A stretch of DNA of 64,000 nt from Pontederia crassipes (GCA_030549335.1 CM060195.1:47932991-47996990); one strand, 5' to 3'. Positions 46,764 through 59,959 are shown, counted from the stretch's first letter. Numbers and translations: made by a program. Notes: generated from the sequence alone by a model not told the origin.

Positions 46764-48460
46764 TTGAATACTGTAAAAAAAGCTTCATCAACCGGGAGAG
46801 CTACTTTAATCCGTTGTGTCATCCATTCCATTCCCCTTTATCTGATGAGCTCCTTGCACATTTCAAACAAACTTATTGATCAGCTAGAAAAACAAATCAG
46901 ATTCTTTCTTTGGTCTCATGATGATAAGAGGAAAGGTTTACACCTCATAAACTGGGATACTGTGGATTCTAAGTGTCCTGAATGGGACCCAGGACCCCTG
47001 GGTTCAGTTATGCCTGAACAAGTATGGGCCTATCCACCCTTGGTCCTGCTCCAATTCTGGTGCATAGTCTGCTTGGTCTTGGAAAATCATCCTTAGCTCC
47101 TTGGAGAAACTCAAAATTGGTTTTAGAAAGCTCATCTGTAATGGGGTAAACACCAATTGGTACCTGGACCCATGGCTTTTTAATATCCCCTTAGCTTGGA
47201 AGCCAACATATATCACCACTAATTTTGATCCACAACAGTTTATGATTTTCGATTTATTAACTTCTGGTATCTGGAATCATCAAGTTTTACTTACCTACTT
47301 TGCACATGAGCTAATTGAAAAGATTGTTACTATTTATCTGCCTGTAAGTCCATGTGATGATTCTTGAATTTGGGAGCCTGATCTTCATGGAATTTCCCAT
47401 GCTAGATCAGTTTACAGATTTATTGAATAGTCGATTCTGAGCCATGACACTGCTAGTAGTCTGAGATGGAGGAGATTATGGAATATCAACGCCCCTCCTA
47501 GAGTCCTCAATTTTCTGTGAAAACTTCTTCATGGCAAGCTACCTACCAAATCCTATCTATGTTTATTTGACAACTCCATTTCCACTTCATGCTCAATCTG
47601 TGATAGAGAACCTGAGTCCATTTCCCACTTGTTTTTCAATTGTCATTTTTGTCTTCAACTTTGGCAACACTTGCAACAGTCTGTATCTTATAATTTCCTG
47701 CATTTCCACTCCTGGTCATCTAGTACTTGGCTGGATGAAGGTAACCATCTTAGTCCACAGCAAAGAAACAAGCTCTTGACACTTATTGCCCTCACCTTGT
47801 GGAACATTTGGAAGCACAGAAATGATATCCATTTTGGCTCTCTCAGACTCTCTAGCAGTGCCATCTGGGGTAAAATCCTGGCCTACTTCAATTCTTATGA
47901 CTCTTCCCACATATCTGAGGGACCCCCCCCCCCCCCCCTCGGTTGTGTCCACCCGGACCAAGGCGGGAGCCCCCATCTCCCTCTTTATTCATTTTGAACA
48001 CTGATGGTTCCTTTTCGGAGCCGGGGGAGATGGGTGGTGCGGGCTACACTTTGCTCAACTCTAATGGCTGCATGATTTTTGCAGGTGCTGTTCATCATAG
48101 ATTCTACTCGGCGCTGGAGGCTGAGGCGTGGGCATTAAAGATGGCCCTCTTGTGATGTCTGGAATGGAACCACAGGCGCATCCAACTCCGATCTGACTCT
48201 AGGATCCTCGTCGCACTTTTGGAGAATCAAAGTTGCTGCCTCTGGAGGATTAAGAACTTACTTATTGATATTTTACACTTAATTCATAGGCTTAGCATTT
48301 TTGTACCTACTGTCATTAGTAGAAACTCTAATATGGTAGTGGATTTTTTGGCTAAGCTTGCAAATTTCAAGTTACTGTCATTGTGTGATTTTTTGTGGGT
48401 GGAGGATCCTCCTCATGACCTCACCCATCTGATGTATCAGGACTTTCAAATTTCAAGTTA
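46764..48460 (+). pseudogene. LINE-D ORF2 C-terminal part (RT thumb, zinc region, RNase H)
   Basis: The RT thumb, with L-I-N-W-D-T-V, changes frame near 46970. The zinc-binding part is near 47400-47640 in several frames. RNase H at 47992-48155 shows N-T-D-G-S-F...G-G-A-G-Y and L-E-A-E-A-W-A-L, so D and E of the catalytic site remain. The stop at 48155 cuts it, and the remaining motif N-S-N-M-V-V-D-F-L-A-K-L follows at about 48330-48361. Confidence 0.75.
47923..47938 (+). repeat. Poly-C run (16 C) in LINE-D
   Basis: Codes for a run of prolines just before RNase H. LINE-C has a G run at the matching place on the opposite strand (26796-26811). It probably grew from Pro codons by slippage, or is miscounted in the assembly. 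Confidence 0.9.
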
Positions 48461-48752
48461 ATGTTTAAGTTTCCTTTAAAAAAAATTCTAATCATATGTG
48501 TGCGTATCAAATGTTGCTTATTGATTTTTTCTTTTTTCATTCCCAACATAAGCGACCCTTGCAACTCTTCTACGCGAGGTTCGAACGACAATAAAATAAT
48601 ATTAGATAATGCCTTGAATTTGAATTCCATTGTAACTCTAGTTAAACTTTTATATTAGTCAGGTGCTAAGACAATGGGGACTGCCCGTCTCTTATGAGAG
48701 TCTCGCTGTTTGAGTAATGGGGGGTTTAGGAAGGGATCCAAGAGGTGGATCT

Positions 48753-48850
48753 TCCTACAATGACACTATCATATGTAGCTTATGCCTTATATATAGCTAA
48801 AGAGGTGGAGTCCTAAAATCGTCTTCCTACAATGACACTATCATATGTGT
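48753..48850 (+). repeat. Short direct repeat
   Basis: CTTCCTACAATGACACTATC with ATATG behind it occurs at 48753 and again at 48825, and each copy is preceded by AAGAGGTGGA within about 35 bases. It looks like a small local duplication. Confidence 0.75.
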
Positions 48851-49760
48851 AGAATTTGAATAATGAAATTAAAATGACAATATATCGAATAATTAGGTGA
48901 ATGAATTAGGCATTTAAACTAGCCTCAACATCAATCTCAAATTGGTAGAGTTGAGACCACAAAACTCACTACTGTGGACGACTCTAATCTCAGAAGTTAT
49001 AACAATTGCAAATCACAATTAACAAGGTAAAGTTTAATCAACTTCTCATTGAGAACAAGTTCAACTGAGAGATTAGCCGCTCTTGCCAAGCTGATAAAGT
49101 TTGTTTCACCTCATGATACAATGAAGTTTCTAAGATCAACAAAAAAAAATATATCGGGAGAGAGACTTATTGCATACACATATATAGTTGGTGCACTGAT
49201 CCATATTAAGAGTCACGACGAATATTATTATAAAATCTGGTATATTTTCGTAATCGAAGTTAAATCTTGGCTTCTTCTGCCAACTGGTGACGCAGTGACT
49301 CAAATTTGCCTAAAAATCGGTGGCTTAGATCATTGTCTCTTCAATAGTTGCTGACAAATATGTGAGAGGAAAAAAGAAAGAAAGAAAGCAACCTTTTGAG
49401 TTTTTGCACTTGCTCATGTAAGCAAAGACCTGAAAATCCTAAGGATAAGGAATCCATTAATATGATAATGCACAATATATAATATATGATCATTGGGACC
49501 ATTCTAACTAATAACAAAGAACCTATGCATGCTTCTATTAGAAATCACTTTAATTTCAGGGTGATACAAAAGTATTTGATAGAATATAGCGAGTAATTCC
49601 AGAACAGAAATTGAATGGTGTTGAATTTTTTTTGTTGCCACCGAGTAGTCGGATAAAGATCTAAATCTACTATCATTTAGTATCGTCCTCGGACGTAAGT
49701 TTAGTTATGACAAATGAGACTTTCGAATTTTTTTGCATATGACTAATTTTGAATTCGCCT
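48851..49760. other. AT-rich intergenic DNA
   Basis: The frame at 49049-49354 (101 codons) shows no domain I recognise. No gene is supported. Confidence 0.45.
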
Positions 49761-49764
49761 TTTT

Positions 49765-49865
49765 AAATTGAATTTTTCGACGTATCGATTCCGTCAAAAA
49801 ATTTATCGAAAATCGTCAAAAAATTACAGACGGTCCCGTCTCTAATTTCCTTTTTCCTTGTAGTG
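49765..49865. mobile_element. CACTA-4: remnant of a CACTA end
   Basis: About 100 bp with TTCGACG, CCGTC and ACAGACGGTCCCGTC words, ending CTTTTTCCTTGTAGTG at 49865, the same tip as CACTA-1. No partner end is seen to the left. Confidence 0.6.
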
Positions 49866-50419
49866 TTATCACTTGACTCCTATTCAGTGGTAGGGTGAAA
49901 TTGAATTGACGCTGCATGTTCGACGTATGGAAACGATAATAATCATACAGTGAACAGATAAGTTTATCACTTTACAAATGGCAATCTCTTCTTGCAAGTT
50001 TTATCAAGCTAATAGTAAGTAGAATAATTAAACTTTTAGATATGTTTGCTTCTTTAAAAAATAATATACAAAGTAGAAACGGATGTCTCAGGGGATAAAA
50101 AGTAAGGGCAAACAAAATAATTCCAACCTCCTGACCAAAGAAATATTTTATTTCTGGAAATAAAAATAAAAGTATAATTTTCAATCAAAATAAGGTAATT
50201 TCGACCCGCTAATCAATTAATGTTCTTCCGTGGCAGTTGCAACAATGTAACGTGACGAGTCTTAGAATGTTGGATCACCAAATCCCCCCACATGGCTACG
50301 CAATGCATGATTAACGCAAACGATTCCTTAACATTTAATTTAATCAGCATGGCACACAAGTAGGACCCCTCCCCAACTCCCAACACGTTCCAATTATTCC
50401 TTTACGTAACACGGGCTAC

Positions 50420-50516
<97 letters not shown>
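50420..50516. repeat. (ATT)n microsatellite
   Basis: About 32 uninterrupted ATT units. Confidence 0.97.
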
Positions 50517-50517
<1 letters not shown>

Positions 50518-53470
50518 GAGAGTGATCAAGACGACATAGAAGGAGATCATCATTGGATTACTCAAGAGAATATCATTAAAATGAAAGAACTCAAGATAAT
50601 TATAATATTAAGATTGGTCTCCTAACTATGATTCTTTGAAAATTTTTATAGACTACCTGATACACGTCGGAATTCACTTCAGAATATAGAACTCTTCCGT
50701 AGTATTCAAATTAATTAGGATAACTAAATCAATTTCAAAGTAGAAGACAACCAGGCTCCTGTGGACTGTCTTTAACTGTGGAGCGCCAAGTTTATTTTAT
50801 TTGAAAACAGATTAACAATAAATGTCACTCCTAAAAAACTTAATGTCACTCCAAAGTGATAATTTTATCCTTCATTCATACTCTCTTGCCTCTTCATTTT
50901 TTAATGACTTTTTTCTTCTCTAACCAATCTTTACCTCCTTTTTTATTTAAATATTATCAATATATTCTCTTACCTCTTCATCTTCCATCTAATTTATATT
51001 AATTTAATATATTATCATTTTTATGTATTACTCTCTTTTTTTATATATCTCGTGGACACCCAACCAACTTATTAAACATAATAATATTGTATAAGATGAG
51101 TTGAAGAAATATTAAATAATGTAATATACATATAAAGTTATTTTGAAAATAAAAATAAATTAGCTCATAAAAAATTGTGAAAATTTTACCAATAATCGAT
51201 ATATGTAATTGTTTTGGAATGAAACTTTCACCTTTTTATCTATAATAATTTATTTCCATTTTCACTATCTTTATTCTTAATTAATTGTTTTAAGAAAAAT
51301 ACTGATGATCAAGTTGATGTCAAATCTCTCATTAATTAATTAGTTTGTTGATCCAATCCAATTCTTCCCATGTCTTAATAAAATATTTGCTTAACTGCAA
51401 ATAATTGATTGTTCAAAACACTATTCAAAAACTTAATTATTTTTAAAAATATTTTTCCAATATTTGTTCACTCTTCTTATTTTTACTTTATTATTGTGAT
51501 TTTCATATTAATTAAATTAATATATTTTTCCAGTAATTTAACTTTTATTAACTAAATAATTAATAGGAGAGAGAGTTTGTGTGTGGGATGATTAAACAAG
51601 GAGGGTGGAAATCGATGAGACTTAAAAAGAGAATAAAAAATAAAGTAAGATGAAATGAAAGGTAAAATTGTGAGATTGGAATGACATTAAGTATTTGAGG
51701 AGTGGCATTACGAGCATCCTAAGTAAATAAGTTGGTCTAAGAATTTTCGATAATAAAAATATCTAATTGGTCAAATTGATTAGCCAGTGAGGTTTTATAG
51801 AAAGCACCTGTTTAATTTTCTACAATTACGGTTGTCTTGTACAATTCCAGGGTAATGGAGACAAAAACAAATCGATTAACTTACAAATCGATTGACTTAC
51901 AAATACGACTCCAAAACAATGAACGGATTAATTCTTTGAGCTTGTGTTGTGTGTATATAATGTATTATATACGTACAAAGTATGAGTCTCATGCATGCAT
52001 CTTAATTTTTTTTTAAAAAAAACAGCAACTCCAGAGCAATGAAAACAAATCAGGTGTAACGAATCGATTGACTTATAAATATTATTTTCAAAGAAACACA
52101 TTTATTATTTTCAGAACGTGCCCTGTATAAGCCGCAACAATTATTGAACCCCGAGCAACTCCTAATATATAATTTGCACAATAGAAGACCAGAGAACTAC
52201 GACCCAGAGCCAGTGGAAAAATGAAAATTGTTAAAATACTTATTTTTTCATTAAAATAATTTGTACAACTCATTCCAGGTTATTAAAATACTTATTTTTT
52301 ATTAATTTCATCATATTTTTATAATTATTACAATTTAACGATAAGTAAACTAAGAATTTTGAAATTTAATTTTGTATAATCTTAAATTTATTTTTTTCCA
52401 GTTTTTAGTATGTTCAAATATTTGTTAAATGTAGAATTAATTGTAGTTAGATAAATTAAATGGAAAAGTTATATAAGAGAGGGAAGATAAATGAGTATTC
52501 TTTGTTTCCTCGCAATGTGTAATTAGTTGTATTAATACTATCATTTTAATACCATATGAACAATAATTTTTCCACATCTAACTATAAATTATAAAATTTA
52601 CAAATTTTAGTTTCCGAATTTGTTCAAATTTAACATTTAATTCCTTCCATTAAATTTCATCCGAATTTTATTAAAGCATTTAATAATATGAAATGTTATT
52701 CTTTCCCTGACTTTTAGTATGAAAAAATATAAAACATAAAATGTTAACATGAGCAAATAATGCATAAAATATTATTATTAAATAATATTTTCCCACGTTA
52801 ATTATTTTTATTTTAATAATAATATGAAAGTAAGGATAAGAATGATATTCCGCAAACACCAAAAATAAATTTGAAAATTTTTAATTAAAATTAGTAAAAG
52901 GATTTAATTGTAAATAAATTCAAATAAGTTTGGAGACTAATAGTTATAATTTTATAATTTAATATTCGGTGTAAAAATATATAGTTCACACCTCCCTTGA
53001 CTGCAAGGGCGGAGTTACGTGAGTTCGGAGTTACATGAGTTCAGGTGCCTACAAGTGTCGGAATTAAAATTTTATATTATTATATTTAGTAGCAGCACCC
53101 ATGTACTCCATTATTCACCCAGGTTCGCCTTGCCAACTCTTTTTCTTTTACACTTTCTAAAATTATTATATATAATTGATATCTAAATATTTACACATAA
53201 TCTTCCAGTCTTATAATAATTTTGCCTTCTATTTTTATCCAATCAATTCATTCTTTTTCTTCTAGACAATAGACATTATACTCTATATTTTTTATTTGAT
53301 TGTTTTATTTATATATTTCCTTTAATCAATTATTTTTCTTAATTAAGTGGTCCAAGTCCATCATTTTTACCATTCATTTCTATAGTTGACCTTCCGAATT
53401 TTATAATTTTACTATAATATTTTTGTCCTCTATTTTCATCCAATCAACTCATTCTTTTTCTTTAAACATT
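50517..53470. other. Very AT-rich intergenic DNA
   Basis: Nearly 3 kb with no supported gene. Open frames are short and of chance type. Confidence 0.5.
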
Positions 53471-54551
53471 ACTAGTGTAGTGCCTGCGCGATGCGCGGAG
53501 AATTTAAAATTAGATGAATCGTATATTTATAAAATAAGTAAATATTAATTTAATATATTTTTTAATATTATTTAAACAATATAGTGTTTATACATTAAAG
53601 AAATAATTTATTAGTTTGTCTAGTTCACTTTTTGTCCCATTTATTTTCCTCACTTATTAGAAAATAATACTCTCATTTAAGTTTAAGATATTAATTTGTT
53701 AGGCTATTTCATACTATATGAATTTTATGATACATAAAGTCATATATTATATTTATTTTGGTGTACTCTAATTATATCGAAATGTTATTGGTATAGCTCA
53801 TAAGCTTATGAAAAGAAATGAATAATATACTAAATAATTATAGGACTTTCACAATAATGACATTTTTAATAATAAATAAAAAAATAAAATGCTACAAACA
53901 AACACAATAATGTTTAAAGATAAATAAAAAGGATTCTTTACAATAAACATAAATCATATAGTTATGACAATTTTGTATAACAATTAAAATGAGTTATTTT
54001 ATAGAACTCCAAATATGACAAAAAAAATGTTATAGAATATGAACATTAAAGTTTATTTTCAGTATTTAAATTATTTGCATTTATTGATCACTTGGTATAT
54101 AAAACTTCATTATAATAAATATTTTCTCACGTATACTAAAAAGAATTATTATACATAACATAAAATATGGACTTCTATATAATTTTTATTTTTCAATCTC
54201 CAAGTTGCACGTGGTCATAAGAAAAATATGGATCACAAATTGTATATGGCTATAATAAAAATGACTGTATGAGAAAGATAAATTTTAAAAGTAAGAATTT
54301 AATAATACAGCCCATAGCCTCAGTGTAAAGAAATAGATAGTATACCAAAAAATTATAGCACATCCACAATAATGTCATTTTAATAGAGAAAAAAATATTA
54401 AAATTCAATAAATATACAATAATTCTTAAAGATAAATAAAAATGATTATTTACACTATAGAAATTATAGTGTAATAACAATGTTTTCTAACAAATAAAAC
54501 GAGCTATTTTATAGAACTCAAAATATGCTAAAAATCATGATGCTAATTCCT

Positions 54552-54862
54552 AGAAAAAAAATCATGTTTCCTCTATTTAATTTTACAAATATGCTATCAA
54601 TCCTAGACAACAACAATAACAAAGCCTTATCCCACTAGGTGAGGTCGGCTACATGGATCAAACGACTCGTTGATCCATGTTCATGAGATTCGATAGGGTT
54701 TTACGCTGGCTGTCGAGACCTAACACAATCCTCCTCCTTTATCCGGGCTTGGGACCGACTATAAAACATAGGCGGAGTTCTATCAATCCTAGAACAAAAA
54801 AAAATCAGGTTTCCTCTATTTAATTTATAAATATGCTATCAATCCTAGAACCAAAAAATCAG
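54552..54862 (+). repeat. Tandem ~70-bp repeat interrupted by the SINE
   Basis: AATCATGTTTCCTCTATTTA...TATGCTATCAATCCTAG occurs before the SINE and again, with small changes, after it (about 54800-54850), followed by another AAAAAATCAGGATGCTAATT. The SINE jumped into an existing small tandem repeat. Confidence 0.75.
54594..54793 (-). mobile_element. Au-like SINE with 14-bp target duplication
   Basis: The body 54608-54779 (172 bp) reads on the minus strand from AACTCCGCC to a tail of CCTAGTGGGATAAGGC then TTTGTTATTGTTGTTG. The CTAGTGGGATAAGGC-TTG tail is typical of plant Au-type SINEs. CTATCAATCCTAGA flanks it on both sides (54594-54607 and 54780-54793), a perfect 14-bp duplication. There is no protein. 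Confidence 0.75.
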
Positions 54863-55679
54863 GATGCTAATTCCTTAATACATTGTCTTCTATGCAATAC
54901 TTGACCGACTAAATATTAGAATTCATACTTACTGCTCCATGATGAGTAGTGAATTAGTGCATACCATGCATTCATATCCCATGCATGCATGTTCAAATGA
55001 GATCACAGATGAGAATACATGAACGAATATAGTGATGATATCATCAAAGATTTATTACAGCACCAACTCGAAGCGTACAAAAGTTCATGTGCAAGAAACA
55101 GTGCGATGCATGAGATTAATCCTATAGCAAGTATTTATATGCATTCTGAAGTGCACTAATTTAGATGATCATGTTAGTAGATGGTTGAAAAAATTATTTA
55201 TAGAAACCGTCCAAGCGGTTACAAAAGTTCATCTTGTGAGATCATTCACAAGCAAAGTTGAAAAAAAACACTATCACACCCACCCACATTTCTAAAAAAA
55301 TTATATTCATAATAAAGTCATAATATGTTGTAGGATTAATGCTCAAAATTGCAGAAAAAAATTGTGAAATAAAATAGATTACTTACCAAACTTGACCATC
55401 TCTCCTAATGATATATTTAAGGATAATTAAATATAAGTACTATTGAAACATGATCCTGAAAACATCCTCGATTGTGTCGTCGAAGATTGAGAGGCCATTT
55501 TATACTCTAACTGCAGTTACATTTATAGTTATAACCATTATTCAGTTATAATAATAGTTAATGCAAAATCATTTTAAAAATTATTATTATTATTTTATTA
55601 AAATCCAGTAATTTAAAAATTTTAGTGGAATATATGATTATTTTTGTATTCATAATTAAGTTTAAGTTTCTATCAAAAT

Positions 55680-55890
55680 CTAATTTATAGCTCTTGCCTA
55701 AAATTCTTATTTAAATTTTTATATTAAAAATATTAATTTGTACAAATGGTCCGGCCAAACATCATATTTTTTTAGTTAATGATTAATTGTACAATCAGTA
55801 TGTAGATTAATTAATAATTAGTTATGTCATCTTAATATATGTATATAATTTGTCTTCATGGAAATACAAATATATGACCTTCATACATAC

Positions 55891-55942
<52 letters not shown>

Positions 55943-56126
55943 CTAATTATTGATCAGTTACTTGTAACCACATTCTACTTAATATATCAATTCACTAATA
56001 TGTATAATTATATATGTTTAAAAAAATGTTATTTTCTTTCAAAAAATTGAAGGACACATGGCAACATATTATGATGTCAAGTGTCATTCTCTCATTCAAA
56101 ATACTCTCTCTTTAATATAATATAGA
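55680..56126 (-). repeat. Dispersed repeat copy 1 (Helitron-like 5' end)
   Basis: From TATAGCTCTTGCCTAAAATT to TTTAATATAATATAGA it matches 59455-59958 in the same order, including GACACATGGCA and TCATTCTCTC. Minus-strand start TCTATATTATATTAAAG. Confidence 0.7.
55883..55940. repeat. (CATA)n then (TA)n microsatellite
   Basis: Five CATA units run into about 19 TA units. Confidence 0.95.
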
Positions 56127-56130
56127 TAGA

Positions 56131-56513
56131 TTATAATATATATATACTAATATCCTAATTAGTTATCTATAACTGATTTAAAAAATGTGTGACAAATAAT
56201 TTTTTTTATCAAAATAATATTCTAATTAATTATAATTCTTAAAGACACTTGTCACTTTCTACTTTTGCCAAATGTTAAGCTCTCCTTCCAAACTTCCTTG
56301 CTTTTAATATAATATAGATAGATAGATTATAATATATATATACTAATATCCTAATTAGTTATCTATAACTGATTTAAAAAATGAGTGACAAATAATTTTT
56401 TTATCAAAATAATATTCTAATTAATTATAATTCTTAAGGACACTTGTCACTTTCTACTTTTGTCAAATGTCAAGCTCTCCTTCCAAACTTCCTTGCTTTT
56501 AATATAGTATAGA
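56131..56513 (+). repeat. Two-copy ~196-bp tandem duplication
   Basis: The unit starting TTATAATATATATATACTAA at 56131 recurs at 56327. Both end in CCTTGCTTTTAATATA-TATAGA. The copies are nearly identical apart from an extra T and single changes. Each unit ends in a Helitron-like 5' tip on the minus strand. Confidence 0.9.
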
Positions 56514-59454
56514 TTTCTTACATTCAAAATGGTTAAATATTTAATTTCTATATAAGGGAAATATTTTTTAAAGAAACAAAATGTTTTTAATTTTGTTTAT
56601 TTTAATGGATTCTAAAATCATATGTGCAAATTTCAACTTTACTTATTCATAAATATTAATTCTAATTTATTCAAATATATTTATTATTCCAATTGATGAT
56701 ATATTTTTTAATTTATTAAGACATAGTAAAGTATCCATATTATTCAATTTTACTATCTCCTTTGTTGTACCAATTAGGCATTGTTTATATGTCAATTATT
56801 ATTTGAAATAGCTCATTAGTAGAACGTTATCCTAAAATATTTCAATTATCTAAATATATGATAATGATAAATAAAATGAGATAAGAACATGGTATAGTAA
56901 TAGATATATAACGTTAAAGATACTTAATTATGCTATGTAAAAGACAAAATAATACTATGCTATATAATGATTAGTTTAAGTTTGCTTCTTATTCATGTTT
57001 TTTTTATAATAATGAGTGTAATTAGTTAGGCAGTTTAAAGTAGAAATATCTTAAACTTGTTTCTAATATATTAAGCATATGTATATAATTTCTCTCATTA
57101 TAAATTAGTAATTATTGATGTCGGTTATTTGAGAGGTCATGCATGCTCTAGAACATTAAAATTACTATCTAATTAATATTATAATATATGCTTTCAAACA
57201 TATTTACTGTTTCAAAAATTTTAAAGACATATATGGTAACAAATTTTGATGTAACAATAATATATATGTGTGTATAGATATAGATTTCTTTATTATAGTA
57301 TATATAAATAAAAAATATTTTTTTCAATAATCTAATAATTAAAATATTTTGATTTAATAATTTATTTCTATAGTATTAATAAATGTCTGATAACTTAAAA
57401 ATGAATTATTTATTAAAAAATTTTCATTAAAATTGAGGCCATCTCGTGGGTATTTTTTCATTAAAATTGAGAGCATCATGGGTGTGTGTCGCTCCCATGA
57501 TGTGCAATGAATAAAAAAGAAAAATTGAAGAACAAATAAAATTAACCATAAATTACATATTTTATTTAAATAAATAATTTTTTGTGAATGTTAAACATCC
57601 ATAGCTATTAGCCAAGTTATCTATTAATAATCAATTTCTTATCATGAAAAGTTCATAAATCAAATTTAAAATATTTCTTCATCTAACTAATATAATTTAA
57701 ATTCAAAACGATTTTACATCAATTAAAAAGACAAAACTAACCCCTGCAACAAAACTAACTCTCTACAACAAAGATAAAATGAAATGAAAAATAGAGAAAA
57801 TATATACGAAGTGGCTTGGCCTCTTCCTGGCATTTATAAAGTGATAACTAAAAAAAATAGAGCAGTTAATAATTAATCATAGTTAACCATGAACTCAAAA
57901 ATCTATAGATTAAAAAATATTTTAATTAGTTATTTAAATTTATAATACGTAAGAAATAGAGCAATTAGTAAGTAACCTCTTAAATTTCTAACTAACCATA
58001 ATCTCAAAAAACTATAATAGATCATGTAATATTTTAATTAGTTATAAAATCCATAGGACTTGTGTCATCATAACAATATGACATATGTCTCACACACACA
58101 TATCTTAGTTAATGAATATTTAATTGTATCTTAGATTTATTAATAATGTGTTGCACATAACTGAAATTATAGGAAGGGAAATGACAAAAAGAATAGTTTT
58201 CCATAAGATAAACATATTACCTAAAATAATTAACAATGCATTCCATAAGATAAACATATTACCTAAAATAATTAACAATGCATTTCTCATAAAACAATAA
58301 ATAACAAATAAATCTTAAATAAAAATGAGTGAAAATTTGTTTACCACTTAAATTAGGATAACATTTGAAAGCATCATTTGAATCCCGCGTAACTCTTGAC
58401 CTAATATTTTTGGCATCATGAAAGAAACAATGTGATAATTTTAAGCAAAGAAAGATATCCGGTTAAGAATTAACTGAGCAAAATAGAAAAACAATAGAAC
58501 GAAGAACATAATGGAAAGCATCACAATCGGGATGTGCTTTATTGTTGTAGATATTTATAGGGCGTACTACGAAAACAGCCACTACATGTTTGGTAACTGC
58601 TCTTATAATAACCGTTATTGATATTTTTTTTCATTTATTTTACAGTGTACATATTTTTTTTTCATTTATTTTACATACATATATTTTAGAATTGGCAATT
58701 AGATATACATATAACTGCTCTTATACCTTATAATTGGCAATTAGATATACATATTTTTTTCATTTATTTTACATTGTATAATAATTGCCAATAAGAACAT
58801 TAACTGAGAACGATTACTAATAAGATTGTCATGATTGCTAAGAAAAATCAATAACAATCGCTAACCGATAGATTAATTATCCACTCAAAATATTATCATA
58901 AGTTAGTTTATATTTTAATTATTATGATATAATTTACACTTTTTTATTTTTTAATATAATAATCATATATTTATATTTTTGTGATGTCATCATTACTATT
59001 CTTAAATTGGATTTATATAATATGATTTTTTTATAAGTAAAATCTTATCCTACAAAGTCTTGGGTATAAAAACTATTATTATATTAGTGCTAGTATTGTT
59101 GTTATTATATTATTGTGAACTTAGGAAATTTAAAAGATAACTATATAAATATATATATATATATATTAAATATCTAGTGAGAATGTGCAATCAATATCTC
59201 ATACTACATTAATTATTTTTAATTTCATACACCCCCCCCCCCCCCCCCCCCCATTTTCTTAATTATTTCATATCACTAATATCTAATTTTTTTTTATATC
59301 TTCCAAGATAGATATTTAATTTTTAATTGACAATTAAATACTATTATGTTCTAACGTTATAGATAAGTGATCCACTACTCCAACAAAATTATCTTTAATA
59401 ATCAATTAATGCCCAACCGTTATAGTTATATATATAATATCATAACTTATGCTC
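56514..59454. other. Very AT-rich intergenic DNA with small duplications
   Basis: No gene supported. It contains a 42-bp unit twice at 58201-58284, a repeated ATTTATTTTACA block at 58620-58780, and a 21-C run at 59232-59252. Confidence 0.5.
59232..59252 (+). repeat. Poly-C run (21 C)
   Basis: Uninterrupted run in AT-rich DNA. The length may be inexact in the assembly. Confidence 0.9.
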
Positions 59455-59958
59455 CTTATTTATATCTCTTGCCTGAATTCTTATTTAAATATTTATATAA
59501 TATAATACAATATATTAATTAGTAGGAATGGTCTCATGTTTAAGGATAGATAAGATTTTATTATAAATTTTAATTAATTGAAAAACTACATATATTACTA
59601 AGTTTTTAATTATGAAATAACTCTCCAATTAAAATATGAAGTAATATCTTAATTATTGATGACACGTTTTTTTGCCGATCACCATAATTTTTTAGATTCA
59701 TTAGTAATAGTATAATTAGTTTTACATCTTAATATATTGACATCTTTATATATACAATTTGTCTCATGTCAAATTGCCAATTACTTGAACGGTTATGAAG
59801 AAAGTATATTCTACCACATTCTAATTATTATATTAATATGTATAATATATTCTTAAAAATATGTTTTTTTTCAAAAAATTAAAAGACACATGGCAGCATA
59901 CTATGATGTCAAATGTCATTCTCTCTTTCAAAGTACTCTCTCTTTAATATAATATAGA
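59455..59958 (-). repeat. Dispersed repeat copy 2 (Helitron-like 5' end)
   Basis: Second copy of 55680-56126. On the minus strand it starts TCTATATTATATTAAAGAG after A. No convincing 3' end is visible. Confidence 0.65.
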
Positions 59959-59959
59959 T

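Larger units (their letters stand above)
46764..48486 (+). mobile_element. LINE-D: 5'-truncated L1-type LINE
   Basis: Starts in the RT thumb (R-A-T-L-I-R-C-V-I-H-S-I-P), continues through the zinc-binding region (47101-47997) and RNase H (47943-48460), and ends in a short A run (48478-48485). It is related to LINE-C: the thumb, the homopolymer run and RNase H follow in the same order. Frame changes and stops make it inactive. Confidence 0.85.
53472..56513 (-). mobile_element. Candidate non-autonomous Helitron (minus strand)
   Basis: On the minus strand the left edge reads CCGCGCATCGCGCAGG then CACTACACTAG followed by T: a G+C-rich hairpin about 10 bases before a CTAG end, as in plant Helitron 3' termini. 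At the other side the minus strand reads A then TCTATACTATATTAAAAG (56513), a Helitron-like 5' start. Two more such starts lie at 56318 and 56126, so the true 5' end could be any of the three. No Rep/helicase coding sequence is present. A SINE lies inside. Confidence 0.45.

Noticed and set aside
49049..49354. 101-aa open frame
   Set aside because: No domain, AT-rich codons, no promoter context; likely chance.
59172..59958. CTAG near 59173 as the 3' end of the second Helitron-like copy
   Set aside because: No G+C-rich hairpin precedes it, and the base after CTAG on the minus strand is A, not T.
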